This document shows positions 1 through 10,700 of a stretch of 32,802 bases of DNA, one piece after another. Position numbers and translations under genes: made by a program. The notes under the pieces were generated by a model that worked only from the letters and a program-made list of their open reading frames with translations, ran no database searches and was not told the DNA's origin. The DNA is taken from NCBI GenBank assembly GCA_032718475.1, contig JAUCBJ010001901.1:1-32802 (forward strand), given 5' to 3'. This DNA is from Nemertoderma westbladi (Eukaryota > Xenacoelomorpha > Nemertodermatida > Nemertodermatidae). Numbering within the stretch: position 1 is the first letter of the stretch; the number at the start of each line of letters is the position of its first letter.

Positions 1-2
1 TT

Positions 3-635
3 TGTGATGCTTCACGGTGTGTTATCTGTCAACATGTTAGGTTAGGGGGTTCAGGGGACAATATCACAGTTACCGGAACAACCGAAGGTAGAAAGAAAAT
101 AATAGCAGCCGCACAAATCCGAAAAGATATCGTTTTGAAAAGGATAAATTATCTGGGATTAGACTCTGAGTTTGTACATCATTGCAACAATGAGTGTTAC
201 AAATTATACACATTAAAGAAAACACTTCTAAAAAAACAAAGAGAACCGGAAGTGATAGAGGAAACCAACGGAAAAGAAAATGAGTCTGTTCCAAGTCCAA
301 CTAAAAGGCTCAGGTCCGAAATCGCCTCACGTCACCAAGGGTCATTTCCTAAAGACGACCCCACCCAATTAACTTGCATTATATGCGGTAATCAAAAGCA
401 TGGCAGTACTAGGGAGAAATACAGGATATGCGAGACAAATAGAGCAACAACATTTCTTGCAGCTACTAATTTCTTTAAGGATGAAATATACGTCAAAACC
501 TGTGATCTTGACAATGTACAAGCTGTCTTTGCTGCGGATTTATTTTATCGCAAGCTTTGTCTTGAAGCATATATTCAAAAATATAAGAGGCGATGCCAGC
601 AATCTTATGGTGTCGAACAAGCAACGTCCTCTTAA
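3..635 (+). pseudogene. N-terminal segment with two Cys-rich (zinc-finger-like) modules
   Basis: The frame is open from base 3, not only from the first possible start near 135. Module 1 begins with C-x2-C (RCVICQ, Cys codons at 18-20 and 27-29) and closes with HHCNNECYKLYTLKKTL around 177-220. Module 2 repeats the plan: CIICGNQKH (Cys codons 375-377 and 384-386) followed about 55 residues later by FYRKLCLEAYIQKY. Members of this family, as I recall them, usually have a His just before the last Cys (YH..C), where this copy has Arg (codon CGC), which may be a lost metal ligand. The segment ends at TAA 633-635, but the same frame continues open directly after it, reading NYIKPLLQDIFDSGYGL. Confidence 0.7.
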
Positions 636-2291
636 GGCAAAGCTATAAATTACATCAAACCACTGCTTCAAGACATTTTTGACAGTGGTTATGGTTTGAC
701 ACTCAGTGAAATTCGAGATTTTGTGAGCGGAAAGTCTGAAGACTGTGTATTAACAAACAAAGAAGTTAAACTTTACATGATTAAACTATTCGGTGACAAA
801 ATCCAGTTTTCCAAACCAATTGAAATGAATCAGCCACTTCTTGTGTACTCGTCTTCGCTTTCAACTGACCAGGTAGCAGCTAAACTTCGTTCTGTTGACA
901 CTGTGAGGGATGCTGGACTACTAGTCAGAAAATCGATCTTAGAAGCAAATTTTAATCTTGATGACGAATTTGGAGATTCCAATCAACTGGAATATTCTTG
1001 GAAAAAAACGCCAATTCCAGAACCATTAGTTGATTTCTTGTCTCAGGTATTAAATTTTGACAAACTTGATATCCTTTCTTCTGTTAATGGAAACAATCAA
1101 CCGGATTTGTCAGCTGATGGTGAAGGAGATGTTAATGGTGACCCAGAAGTCAATGAGGGCGATATTCTAACTGATAAATCAGAATCCAATTTATCATGCA
1201 GGATTAGAGCGCTGTTCCAGATACTATATTATAATGTTCATAAAGGAAGAAAGAAAACACCGCTGCATTTAATGGTTGGTCATTCAATTCATGAAAAATG
1301 TAAAGGTAGACAACTTATAACTTCATTTAATAAAGCTGGTCTCTCAGTCAGCTATAACGAGGTTATGGAATCGCGTAGAAATCTTGCACAATACACTATT
1401 CATTCTTGTTCCATAAACGCAGCTCTTCCAAGTCACTTTACATCAAATAACTTTACAGTTGGAGCAATGGATAATTTCGATCATGAGGAATCCACCCTTT
1501 CTGGTCTACAGGGAACTCACGACACCGTTATGGTTTTATTCCAAGAAGCTCCAAGTGTAATTCCAAGCAAACCAAAACTCTCGACAATCGTTCAGAGTAA
1601 ATCAGCTAAGCGCTCTGGATCCTTACTTCCTTGTCAACATCTCAGATCCTATGATAAACCATCAAAATCAGTTATACAAATCCCACCGGATTTTCCAGTT
1701 TCTGAAGTGACAACGTGCTCAACAAATAGCGATGTAAGACAAGAGGAGACTGTGATAAGTATGCTACAAGCTGTAGGAGGTTTACACAACCAAAACACTG
1801 TGACATGGTCTGGGATTCACGCAATTATCTCAAACGAAGACGTCCCTCTACAACATGTAGGTTTTCTACCAATATTACCTTATCCTGTTACTAAGTATGA
1901 CAGTGTATATTCAGCTATGAAAAATTTTCAAAGCTTACTTGTCCATCTACAACAACAGGCACTTCCACTTGCATGTGATGAAGGAGTCTACCATATTGCT
2001 GCTGAAATTCAATTGGTGTCTAACGAATTTAGTGATATTGTGCTTCTAATGGGGTCATTTCATCTTACAAAAATACTCCTTGCATGTATTGGAAAGTATG
2101 TTGCAGGTAGCGGCCTAGAATCTGTTCTTATTGAAAACAGTGTGTTCGGACCTAACATTACTGAAAGTGTCTTAAAGGGTAGCAATTATGTAAGGTCAGT
2201 TAAGGGAATGTTTATGCTGGCGGAAGTTGTAGAGCGACTAAAATGGAAATCCTTTCTAAGCAACATACAAGATGATGAGTACAAATTCTAA
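636..2291 (+). pseudogene. Middle segment of the same protein
   Basis: This stretch is in the same frame as the first segment and is separated from it only by one TAA. It runs 551 codons to a TAA at 2289-2291. No catalytic domain is recognisable. The part near 2040-2280 (LLMGSFHLTKILLACIGKYV and GSNYVRSVKGMF) matches a conserved block that I recall from other members. At its 3' end lies an imperfect 13-bp tandem duplication (2278-2290 and 2291-2303, sharing AGTACAAATTC), next to the point where the coding frame changes. The duplication alone does not bring the two frames together, so a further indel must be involved. Confidence 0.65.
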
Positions 2292-2302
2292 GTACAAATT
2301 CA

Positions 2303-3619
2303 AAATCTATATTAGAAGAATTTGAAACGTTCTCACATAAAAATATAGAGCGTTCTGAACAATGCCAATATCTGGAAGGTTTTTTATATCTTGTAGGTCT
2401 TTTGAAGTGTCTTATTAGAGCAGATAGAGAGGGAAACTGGAAACTATATCTGGAAACAATGAAGCAAGTTATTCCTGTTTTTCATATATTTGACAGAATA
2501 AATTTCTTAAGGTGGGGATCATTATTTCTTCAGCAAATGCTGAATCTTGATAAATCACATCCTGAGGTTTATGATCAGTTCATGAAAGGCCATTTTGTTG
2601 TACGGAGAACTAAAGGGAAGTTTAATGCGGTTGGTGTCGATATGGCTCTGGAACAGACAATAAATAGATCTCAAAAGTCAAGTGGTGGAATTATTGGTCA
2701 ATCTAAGCGAAAAGACTATATTGCAGAATGGAACCTGGTCTATCATGAGGTTCTTTCAATTCGACAAGCAATGCAAGTACTACTTAATGTTAGACAAGTC
2801 GATTATGAACTGCAGATACATCATGAGTGGAAACCTCAGAAACGAGATGGATTTAAGTATAGCAAAAATGGTGCAGAATACGAATGCAAAGAAAATCCCT
2901 ATATTAATGGAGGTGAGGTTAAACTTCATAATTTATTAACAAACGAAATTGTACCACCATCAACTTCCGAAAAGCTAAACGAAATTGTACCACCATCAAC
3001 TTCCGAAAAGCTACTTAACTTTTTGACCCTGGCAGACAATGTCTATTCCTCCTTTCATTATGAAAGATTTATCAAGTGCTCCAAGCCTCTATCAGCTACC
3101 ATACATAGACAAAATCTTCCTACTTTTCAAAGTACAACAATCGGGGATCAATGCTCAAAACAACAACATAAAAATTCTATCAAAGAACTGTTGCAATCGC
3201 AAAGGTCAGTTGATATCGCTAAGGAAAGAGGAATGGAAATGGAAGAGATCCTTAGCTTCGATATCACACCATCGTCTTTGATTGATAGTCATGGTGCTAC
3301 AACTAAGCCAATGAAATCCAGTTTAATTTCTGAGTTAATGAGAATGATGGAAAGTGTAGACATGAATTTTGAAAAAGACACCGCACTAAAGACATGTCTT
3401 GTTGTTGATGTTATGAATCAACTTCGCAGAATACCACTAAAGGGAAAGGGAACATTTCGTGAAATTTTCGAAGCGTCCAACCGTATTGTGAAGAGTGTCT
3501 GCATATTTAATCGAGTTGATTACGTTTTTGACAGTTATCTACCATCATCGATCAAAAATGCAGAGAGAGAAAGACGATCTTCAGTTCAACAACTATCACT
3601 CACCTCCCATTACTCCTGA
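2303..3619 (+). pseudogene. Core segment in the second frame, with the start of the nuclease-like domain
   Basis: The frame is open from about 2279 and clearly coding from 2303 (KSILEEFETF onward). Strong family phrases are LIRADREGNW, FMKGHFVVRR, ALEQTINRSQ, KSSGGIIGQ and IAKERGMEMEEI. Near the end are two motifs resembling the N-terminal part of FEN1/XPG nucleases: CLVVDVMNQLRRIPL (Asp codon 3407-3409), like the first metal-binding Asp, and YVFDSYLPSSIKNAERERR (Asp codon 3530-3532), like the FEN1 VFDGKPP...RSERR stretch. True coding leaves this frame before the TGA at 3617-3619; homology resumes one frame over. Confidence 0.7.
2942..3013 (+). repeat. 36-bp in-frame tandem duplication in the pseudogene
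   Basis: Two identical 36-bp units lie head to tail and encode NEIVPPSTSEKL twice. Because 36 is a multiple of three the frame is kept. It is a recent event, as the copies do not differ. Confidence 0.9.
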
Positions 3620-4412
3620 TGTGATGATTCCAGTTCAGATAGATAGGTTTTGGGCATCAGGAGAAAATAAAGTGTTGTTACAAGATGCGCTTAAAGGATT
3701 CATATTGGGTGTGTTGGAAAACCAACCGTTGGACACTATCTTAAGTGGTGTAGTTTGCGAAGATGAATCTATACCTGGAGTAATTCTAAAAGCGAACAGT
3801 GGAGGAGCGATCGAAGGTCTGGAGAAGTTCAACATTGAAGAAGCAGACCTGCGTCTCATTCCGCATATTTTGAACGCGGTTAAAGATGGATCTGAAAGAA
3901 TCATCGTGCTCTCAAATGATACCAATGTGTTGGTGCTGCTCATCCATTTCTACAACACTTTTCACGAGAATGGTTTGTCAGAGTTATGGATGAGAAAAAC
4001 GTCAACAGAACTTATCCCAATTCATCGACTTGTGGAACAGATCGGTCCTATTAGTGAGGCTATACTTGCATGTCATTACCTCACTGGATCTGATGTTACT
4101 AGCAAAATAGGCACCAAAAGGGCAGCCCTAAAGGTGCACCCAGAACTCTATTTAAAGAACTTCGGGCGATGTTTCCCACCTAATAAAGAATCATTCAAAC
4201 ATGCAGAGCAATATTTGGTTAAGGTCATAAAGCCACGATCGACTAGTAAAACGTTTGACAGTCTGCGATCCGAAATCGTTAGACAAGAAGGTGCTCCAAA
4301 CTTATTAAACCTTCCTTGTTCAAGTCATTCATTGCAGGGTCATTTTGTTGCCCTTGTAACAAAATGTTCAAGTGGTTTGTGTTGTGTGCATTCTACCATT
4401 TCCGTTAATTAA
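3570..4412 (+). pseudogene. C-terminal FEN1/PIN-like nuclease segment, third frame
   Basis: The frame is open from 3495; family-like sequence starts around 3590 (PVQIDRFWASGENKVLL). Three acidic motifs follow in FEN1/XPG order: EEADLRL (Asp codon 3846-3848), SNDTNVLVLL (Asp codon 3918-3920) and LTGSDVTSKIGTKRAAL (Asp codon 4092-4094). The last resembles the FEN1 helix-two-turn-helix GSDYC...IGPKRA. In the second motif the expected D-T-D reads D-T-N (AAT at 3924-3926), so one presumed metal ligand is missing here. After GHFVAL the sequence no longer follows the family well and ends at TAA 4410-4412, probably another decayed spot. The nuclease assignment is by motif order only. Confidence 0.6.
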
Positions 4413-4556
4413 ATTACACTAACGATACACTTTAAATGGGTTTTCTGAAGAATGCAAATTTTAAATTTCAAAATGCAAAGGTTTTCAAAAAATGAACGAA
4501 TCAATACGTGTGAAATGTAGCATGAATGATAACTGGGTGAAGCTTAAACACCGCCT
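4413..4556. other. Short spacer after the pseudogene
   Basis: AT-rich and without features that I can support. It ends abruptly at the first 67-bp repeat. Confidence 0.5.
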
Positions 4557-5896
4557 ATGACCATCACTAGTATCCACCTGCTCCGCGTCATTAGAACCTT
4601 TGGTCGTTGTGTCCTGTGTCGTTATGACCATCACTAGTATCCACCTGCTCCGCGTTATTAGGACCTTTGGTCGTTGTGTCCTGTGTCGTTATGACCATCA
4701 CTAGTATCCACCTGCCCCGTGTCATTAGGACCTTTGGTCGTTGTGTCCTGTGTCGTTATGACCATCACTAGTATCCACCTGCTCCGCGTCATTAGGACCT
4801 TTGGTCGTTGTGTCCTGTGTCGTTATGACCATCACTAGTATCCACCTGCTCCGCGTCATTAGGACCTTTGGTCGTTGTGTCCTGTGTCGTCATGATCATC
4901 ACTAGTATCCACCTGCTCCGCGTCATTAGGACCTTTGGTCGTTGTGTCCTGTGTCGTTATGACCATCACTAGTATCCACCTGCTCCGCGTCATTAGGACC
5001 TTTGGTCGTTGTGTCCTGTGTCGTCATGACCATCACTAGTATCCACCTGCCCCGCGTCATTAGGACCTTTGGTCGTTGTGTCCTGTGTCGTCATGATCAT
5101 CACTAGTATCCACCTGCTCCGCGTCATTAGGACCTTTGGTCGTTGTGTCCTGTGTCGTTATGACCATCACTAGTATCCACCTGCTCCGCGTCATTAGGAC
5201 CTTTGGTCGTTGTGTCCTGTGTCGTTATGACCATCACTAGTATCCACCTGCTCCGCGTCATTAGGACCTTTGGTCGTTGTGTCCTGTGTCGTTATGACCA
5301 TCACTAGTATCCACCTGCCCAGCGTCATTAGGACCTTTGGTCGTTGTGTCCTGTGTCGTTATGACCATCACTAGTATCCACCTGCTCCGCGTCATTAGGA
5401 CCTTTGGTCGTTGTGTCCTGTGTCGTTATGACCATCACTAGTATCCACCTGCTCCGCGTCATTAGGACCTTTGGTCGTTGTGTCCTGTGTCGTTATGACC
5501 ATCACTAGTATCCACCTGCCCCGCGTCATTAGGACCTTTGGTCGTTGTGTCCTGTGTCGTTATGACCATCACTAGTATCCACCTGCCCCGCGTCATTAGG
5601 ACCTTTGGTCGTTGTGTCCTGTGTCGTTATGACCATCACTAGTATCCACCTGCCCCGCGTCATTAGGACCTTTGGTCGTTGTGTCCTGTGTCGTTATGAC
5701 CATCACTAGTATCCACCTGCTCCGCGTCATTAGGACCTTTGGTCGTTGTGTCCTGTGTCGTTATGACCATCACTAGTATCCACCTGCTCCGCGTCATTAG
5801 GACCTTTGGTCGTTGTGTCCTGTGTCGTTGTGACCATCACTAGTATCCACCTGCTCCGCGTCATTAGGACCTTTGGTCGTTGTGTCCTGTGTCATT
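4557..5896. repeat. 67-bp minisatellite, 20 copies
   Basis: The unit begins ATGACCATCACTAGTATCCA, continues through CCGCGTCATTAGGACC and ends GTGTCCTGTGTCGTT. From the first ATG at 4557 to the matching ATG at 5897 is exactly 20 x 67 = 1,340 bases, so no unit has gained or lost a base. Differences are single substitutions, mainly CTGCTCCGC/CTGCCCCGC and GTTATG/GTCATG, shared between copies. Each unit contains a small perfect hairpin, GACC-TTT-GGTC, nested in AGGAC...GTCCT. No reading frame crosses it. Confidence 0.97.
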
Positions 5897-7138
5897 ATGA
5901 AATATTTATAATAATTTCATAAAGCTTCAATAAATTTAATAATATTTCCCCATTTTTTTTTTAAAGAAAAAAATATAAAAAAAGTTTATATACTTTTTCA
6001 TTTTTTTATTTTGTTTTGTTATGTCCTTAAAATATCTGGAAACTTCAGAGTCAAGCAACAAATGTTATAACTCCGAAATAAACATTGGTACAGCTAAACC
6101 CATTATTTTTGTTTTGTAATTTGTTGTTAACTTAACTTTATGGGGGTTAGAAACAATAGTTAAACAACTTCATAGGTGTTAGTGTTAACTGGTATCGTGG
6201 AAACACACAAGTTGTAGGGTTAATGTATAAATTATTTATTATTACAATATAAATATAATATTATTAGTCCAAGCCCAGACACCAACATTTAAAATATGAA
6301 AAAATCATTTATAAATGTACCGAAAATTCAACTTTAAGTACCGCGTACTTTATAATACGCACGCTTAGAGGATGCGTCTACTATGATAGTACAGTTTACA
6401 GTACTGGTATGAAATGCAGCATGACAAACAAATACTGATAATTAAATTAATTAATTATACCCCCCCCCCCCCCCCCCCTAAGTTTGTTTGTATTCATTCT
6501 GTGTGATTTGTGACGTCAGAAGAAATTGGACCCCTGCGACCGCACTGAAAAAATTCTCGCCCAAAACAACAATGGAGAATTGTGAAAACATTAACTATTT
6601 ATATTTCGCAGCAAATCAATTATTCAATTTATTGAACACCTACGCTCTAAATCGCAACTGTTCGCATCGCAGTTTAGATAACAGTTAAAAAAATACACAC
6701 ATCAATCATTTCATACTCAGTCGGTCATAAAAGTTCACGAAATTCTAATATATATGGTAATCTAGTTCCACAGGAGATAACATAGACAATTAATTATTTG
6801 GAACAATAATAATTAATTAATTAACCGGTGTCATACATTTTAACACTTTTTTAACTTTCTAAAAGTTAAAATAAGGAAGAAATTTGAATAGCGCCACTGC
6901 TAAAAACATGAAATAATTTTTTAATAATTTTATTATCTAGATGTTCATATTATCTTGGCCCTGTAAAATAATCAGTCGATTTGTTCATTTTCTGGAATTT
7001 TTCTTGGGTGGGACATTAGCAATTAATAATACTATATAGAATAACTAACAATAATAATACATATTGCCATATTCTAGAACTTGTAGGTTCTAAAAATATG
7101 CCATTGAACAATTAATTTAATGGGAGAATTAAAAATAA
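5897..7138. other. AT-rich spacer downstream of the KDEL receptor
   Basis: No coding sequence is supported. It holds runs of A/T, a poly-C tract (6460-6478), a perfect CRE-type palindrome TGACGTCA at 6511-6518 and further AATAAA words on the - strand (for example 6929-6934 and 6235-6240) that could serve as distal poly(A) signals. The 66-codon frame at 6488-6688 shows no homology signal. Confidence 0.5.
6460..6478. repeat. Poly-C tract, 19 bases
   Basis: Uninterrupted run of 19 C on the + strand, one of four such tracts of 19-22 bases in this window. Confidence 0.95.
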
Positions 7139-7144
7139 TTTATT
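7139..7144 (-). promoter_or_regulatory. Candidate poly(A) signal of the KDEL receptor
   Basis: AATAAA read on the - strand, the first such hexamer after the stop codon, giving a 3' UTR of about 530 bases. Use of this site is inferred; distal hexamers are also present. Confidence 0.4.
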
Positions 7145-7466
7145 GTCTATAATAAATGACGCCTCTTGTACCAATATAGTAACAAATACCCGGGTATAAA
7201 AATAAAGCGAACAGCACACAACCCAATTAGACTGGAAAATAACGAAAAACTTATATACCAACATACAATACAACGAAACCCACGATTTATAACTCAGACG
7301 GAGTGTTTGTCACACCACATCGAAACGCCGTTCAAATCATAAAAATAAATTAAGTCCAACTTAAATTCCAATAACAATATATTCAAAAAGATACTCCAGT
7401 CACTTTAAAGAAATAAATTACCCACATAAAGACGGGAAATACACTAAGGTACAATAAATAGGCGTA

Positions 7467-7510
7467 CATGTAACCACGCAACAGTAAACAAGCTGTCGCG
7501 TGGTTACATG
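7467..7510 (-). other. Perfect 13-bp hairpin in the predicted KDEL receptor 3' UTR
   Basis: CATGTAACCACGC at 7467-7479 is repeated in inverse at 7498-7510 with an 18-base loop and no mismatch. It would form a stable RNA stem-loop in the receptor mRNA if the 3' UTR reaches the poly(A) signal near 7139. Confidence 0.8.
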
Positions 7511-7580
7511 GTAAACAAATCGTTGTTCCCTAACAACCAGCCACCAACAGTGTCAATAAGAGAGTACAATATGCAGCGGG

Positions 7581-7602
7581 GTGGTCTCGTTCTCTAGACC
7601 AC
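7581..7602 (-). other. Second hairpin in the predicted 3' UTR
   Basis: GTGGTCT (7581-7587) and AGACCAC (7596-7602) form a perfect 7-bp stem with an 8-base loop, 69 bases after the stop codon in transcript direction. The role is unknown. Confidence 0.6.
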
Positions 7603-7670
7603 ACCCACACGAGTTCGGTATGAAATTCGTAACCTAGGGAACGTGCTAAACAATCTCCAAACATAATGCG

Positions 7671-7705
7671 TCACGCTGGCAGAGTCAGTTGCTTTCCTTT
7701 CAGCA
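7671..7705 (-). CDS. KDELR: KDEL receptor exon 5 (residues 202-212 and stop)
   Basis: 35 coding bases: TG completing Val202, then [10 protein letters not shown] and TGA at 7673-7671. This is the cytosolic tail that in vertebrate receptors takes part in COPI-dependent return to the ER. It is separated from the rest of the gene by the 9.5-kb array; the match of phase and tail sequence shows it belongs to the gene. Confidence 0.92.
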
Positions 7706-10700
7706 CTAAAAACATAAAGGCAATTAAATTCATTAGTTTTTAATGGACTTTTCGTAAAAGTATTATATTTTTATCGGCGATATAATACGAATTGAAAGAG
7801 CGTTAAAATATATATAAATTGCTCCAAGATGGAGCTGTCAATCAATAGTTAGTATAGTACCTAGAGCTGTCAATCAATAGTTAGTATAGTACCTAGAGCT
7901 GTCAGTCAATAGTACCTAGAGCTGTCAATCAATAGTACCTAGAGCTGTCAATCAATAGTAACTAGAGCTGTCAATCAATAGTAACTAGAGCTGTCAGTCA
8001 ATAGTAACTAGACATGTCAATCAATAGTAACTAGAGCTGTGAGTCAATAGTAACTAGAGCTGTCAGTCAATAGTAACTAGAGCTGTCAGTCAATAGTAAC
8101 TAGAGCTGTCAGTCAATAGTACCTAGAGCTGTCAGTCAATAGTTAGTATAGTACCTAGAGCTGTCAGTCAATTGTAACTAGAGCTGTCAGTCAATAGTAA
8201 CTAGAGCTCTCAGTCAATAGTAACTAGAGCTGTCAGTCAATAGTAACTAGAGCTCTCAGTCAATAGTAACTAGAGCTCTCAGTCAATAGTAACTAGAGCT
8301 GTCAGTCAATAGTAACTAGAGCTGTCAGTCAATTGTTAGTATAGTACCTAGAGCTGTCAGTCAATAGTAACTAGAGCTGTCAGTCAATAGTTAGTATAGT
8401 ACCTAGAGCTGTCAGTCAATAGTAACTAGAGCTGTCAGTCAATAGTACCTAGAGCTGTCAGTCAATAGTAACTAGAGCTGTCAGTCAATAGTAACTAGAG
8501 CTCTCAGTCAATAGTAACTAGAGCTGTCAGTCAATAGTAACTAGAGCTGACAGTCAATAGTTAGTATAGTACCTAGAGCTGTCAGTCAATAGTAACTAGA
8601 GCTGTCAGTCAATAGTAACTAGAGCTGTCAGTCAATTGTTAGTATAGTACCTAGAGCTGTCAGTCAATAGTAACTAGAGCTGTCAGTCAATAGTACCTAG
8701 AGCTGTCAGTCAATAGTAACTAGAGCTGTCAGTCAATAGTAACTAGAGCTCTCAGTCAATAGTAACTAGAGCTGTCAGTCAATAGTAACTAGAGCTGACA
8801 GTCAATAGTTAGTATAGTACCTAGAGCTGTCAGTCAATAGTAACTAGAGCTGTCAGTCAATAGTAACTAGAGCTGTCAGTCAATAGTAACTAGAGCTGAC
8901 AGTCAATAGTTAGTATAGTACCTAGAGCTGTCAGTCAATAGTAACTAGAGCTGTCAGTCAATAGTAACTAGAGCTGTCAGTCAATAGTAACTAGAGCTGA
9001 CAGTCAATAGTTAGTATAGTACCTAGAGCTGTCAGTCAATAGTAACTAGAGCTGTCAGTCAATAGTACCTAGAGCTGTCAGTCAATTGTAACTAGAGCTG
9101 TCAGTCAATAGTAACTAGAGCTCTCAGTCAATAGTAACTAGAGCTGTCAGTCAATAGTAACTAGAGCTGACAGTCAATAGTTAGTATAGTACCTAGAGCT
9201 GTCAGTCAATAGTAACTAGAGCTCTCAGTCAATAGTAACTAGAGCTGTCAGTCAATAGTAACTAGAGCTGACAGTCAATAGTTAGTATAGTACCTAGTTC
9301 TCTCAGTCAATAGTAACTAGAGCTGTCAATCAATAGTAACTAGAGCTGTCAGTCAATAGTAACTAGACCTGTCAATCAATAGTAACTAGAGCTGTCAGTC
9401 AATAGTAACTAGACATGTCAATGAATAGTAACTAGAGCTGTGAGTCAATAGTACCTAGAGCTGTCAGTCAATAGTTAGTATAGTACCTAGAGCTGTCAGT
9501 CAATAGTAACTAGAGCTCTCAGTCAATAGTAACTAGAGCTGTCAGTCAATAGTAACTAGAGCTGTCAGTCAATAGTAACTAGAGCTGACAGTCAATATTT
9601 AGTATAGTACCTAGAGCTGTCAGTCAATAGTAACTAGAGCTGTCAATCAATAGTAACTAGAGCTGTCAGTCAATAGTAACTAGAGCTGTCAGTCAATAGT
9701 AACTAGAGCTGTCAGTCAATAGTAACTAGAGCTGTCAGTCAATAGTAACTAGAGCTGTCAGTCAATAGTAACTAGTTCTCTCAGTCAATAGTACCTAGAG
9801 CTGTCAGTCAATAGTAACTAGAGCTGTCAGTCAATAGTAACTAGAGCTGTCAGTCAATAGTAACTAGAGCTGTCAGTCAATAGTAACTAGTTCTCTCAGT
9901 CAATAGTACCTAGAGCTGTCAGTCAATAGTAACTAGAGCTGTCAGTCAATAATAACTAGAGCTGTCAGTCAATAGTAACTAGAGCTGACAGTCAATAGTT
10001 AGTATAGTACCTAGAGCTGTCAGTCAATAGTAACTAGAGCTGTCAGTCAATAGTAACTAGAGCTGTCAGTCAATAGTTAGTATAGTACCTAGAGCTGTCA
10101 GTCAATTGTAACTAGAGCTGTCAGTCAATAGTAACTAGAGCTCTCAGTCAATAGTAACTAGAGCTGTCAGTCAATAGTAACTAGAGCTGTCAGTCAATAG
10201 TAACTAGAGCTGACAGTCAATAGTTAGTATAGTACCTAGAGCTGTCAGTCAATTGTAACTAGAGCTGTCAGTCAATAGTAACTAGAGCTCTCAGTCAATA
10301 GTAACTAGAGCTGTCAGTCAATAGTAACTAGAGCTGTCAGTCAATAGTAACTAGAGCTGTCAGTCAATAGTACCTAGAGCTGTCAGTCAATAGTAACTAG
10401 AGCTGTCAGTCAATAGTAACTAGAGCTGTCAGTCAATAGTAACTAGAGCTGTCAGTAAATAGTACCTAGAGCTGTCAGTCAATAGTAACTAGAGCTCTCA
10501 GTCAATAATAACTAGAGCTGTCAGTCAATAGTAACTTGATCTCTCAGTCAATAGTAACTAGAGCTCTCAGTCAATAATAACTAGAGCTGTCATTCAATAG
10601 TAACTAGAGCTGTCAGTCAATAGTAACTAGAGCTGTCAGTCAATAATAACTAGAGCTGTCAGTCAATAGTAACTTGATCTCTCAGTCAATAGTAACTAGA

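Larger units (their letters stand above)
3..4412 (+). pseudogene. Broken copy of a multi-copy zinc-finger / FEN-like nuclease protein family
   Basis: A nearly continuous coding region of about 1,470 codons, open at the left window edge, so the true start lies upstream. The order is Cys-rich fingers (3-635), a long middle part (636-2291), a conserved core with the phrases DREGNW, FMKG and QKSSGGIIGQ (2303-about 3100), and a C-terminal nuclease-like part (3395-4400). From memory, long proteins with these phrases occur in many copies in coral, fish and other animal genomes, without an agreed name or function. Three breaks are visible: TAA at 633-635 in an otherwise open frame, a frame change between about 2276 and 2303, and another between about 3565 and 3617. 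No introns with good splice sites explain them, so I call it a decayed copy. I saw no terminal repeats or target duplication, so a transposon origin is unproven. Confidence 0.75.

Noticed and set aside
34-50. Telomere-like TTAGG sequence at the left edge
   Set aside because: Only two partial units inside a coding frame.
3495-3590. Start of an independent gene at 3495
   Set aside because: The frame is merely open there. Family-like sequence begins near 3590 and continues the preceding segment after a frameshift.
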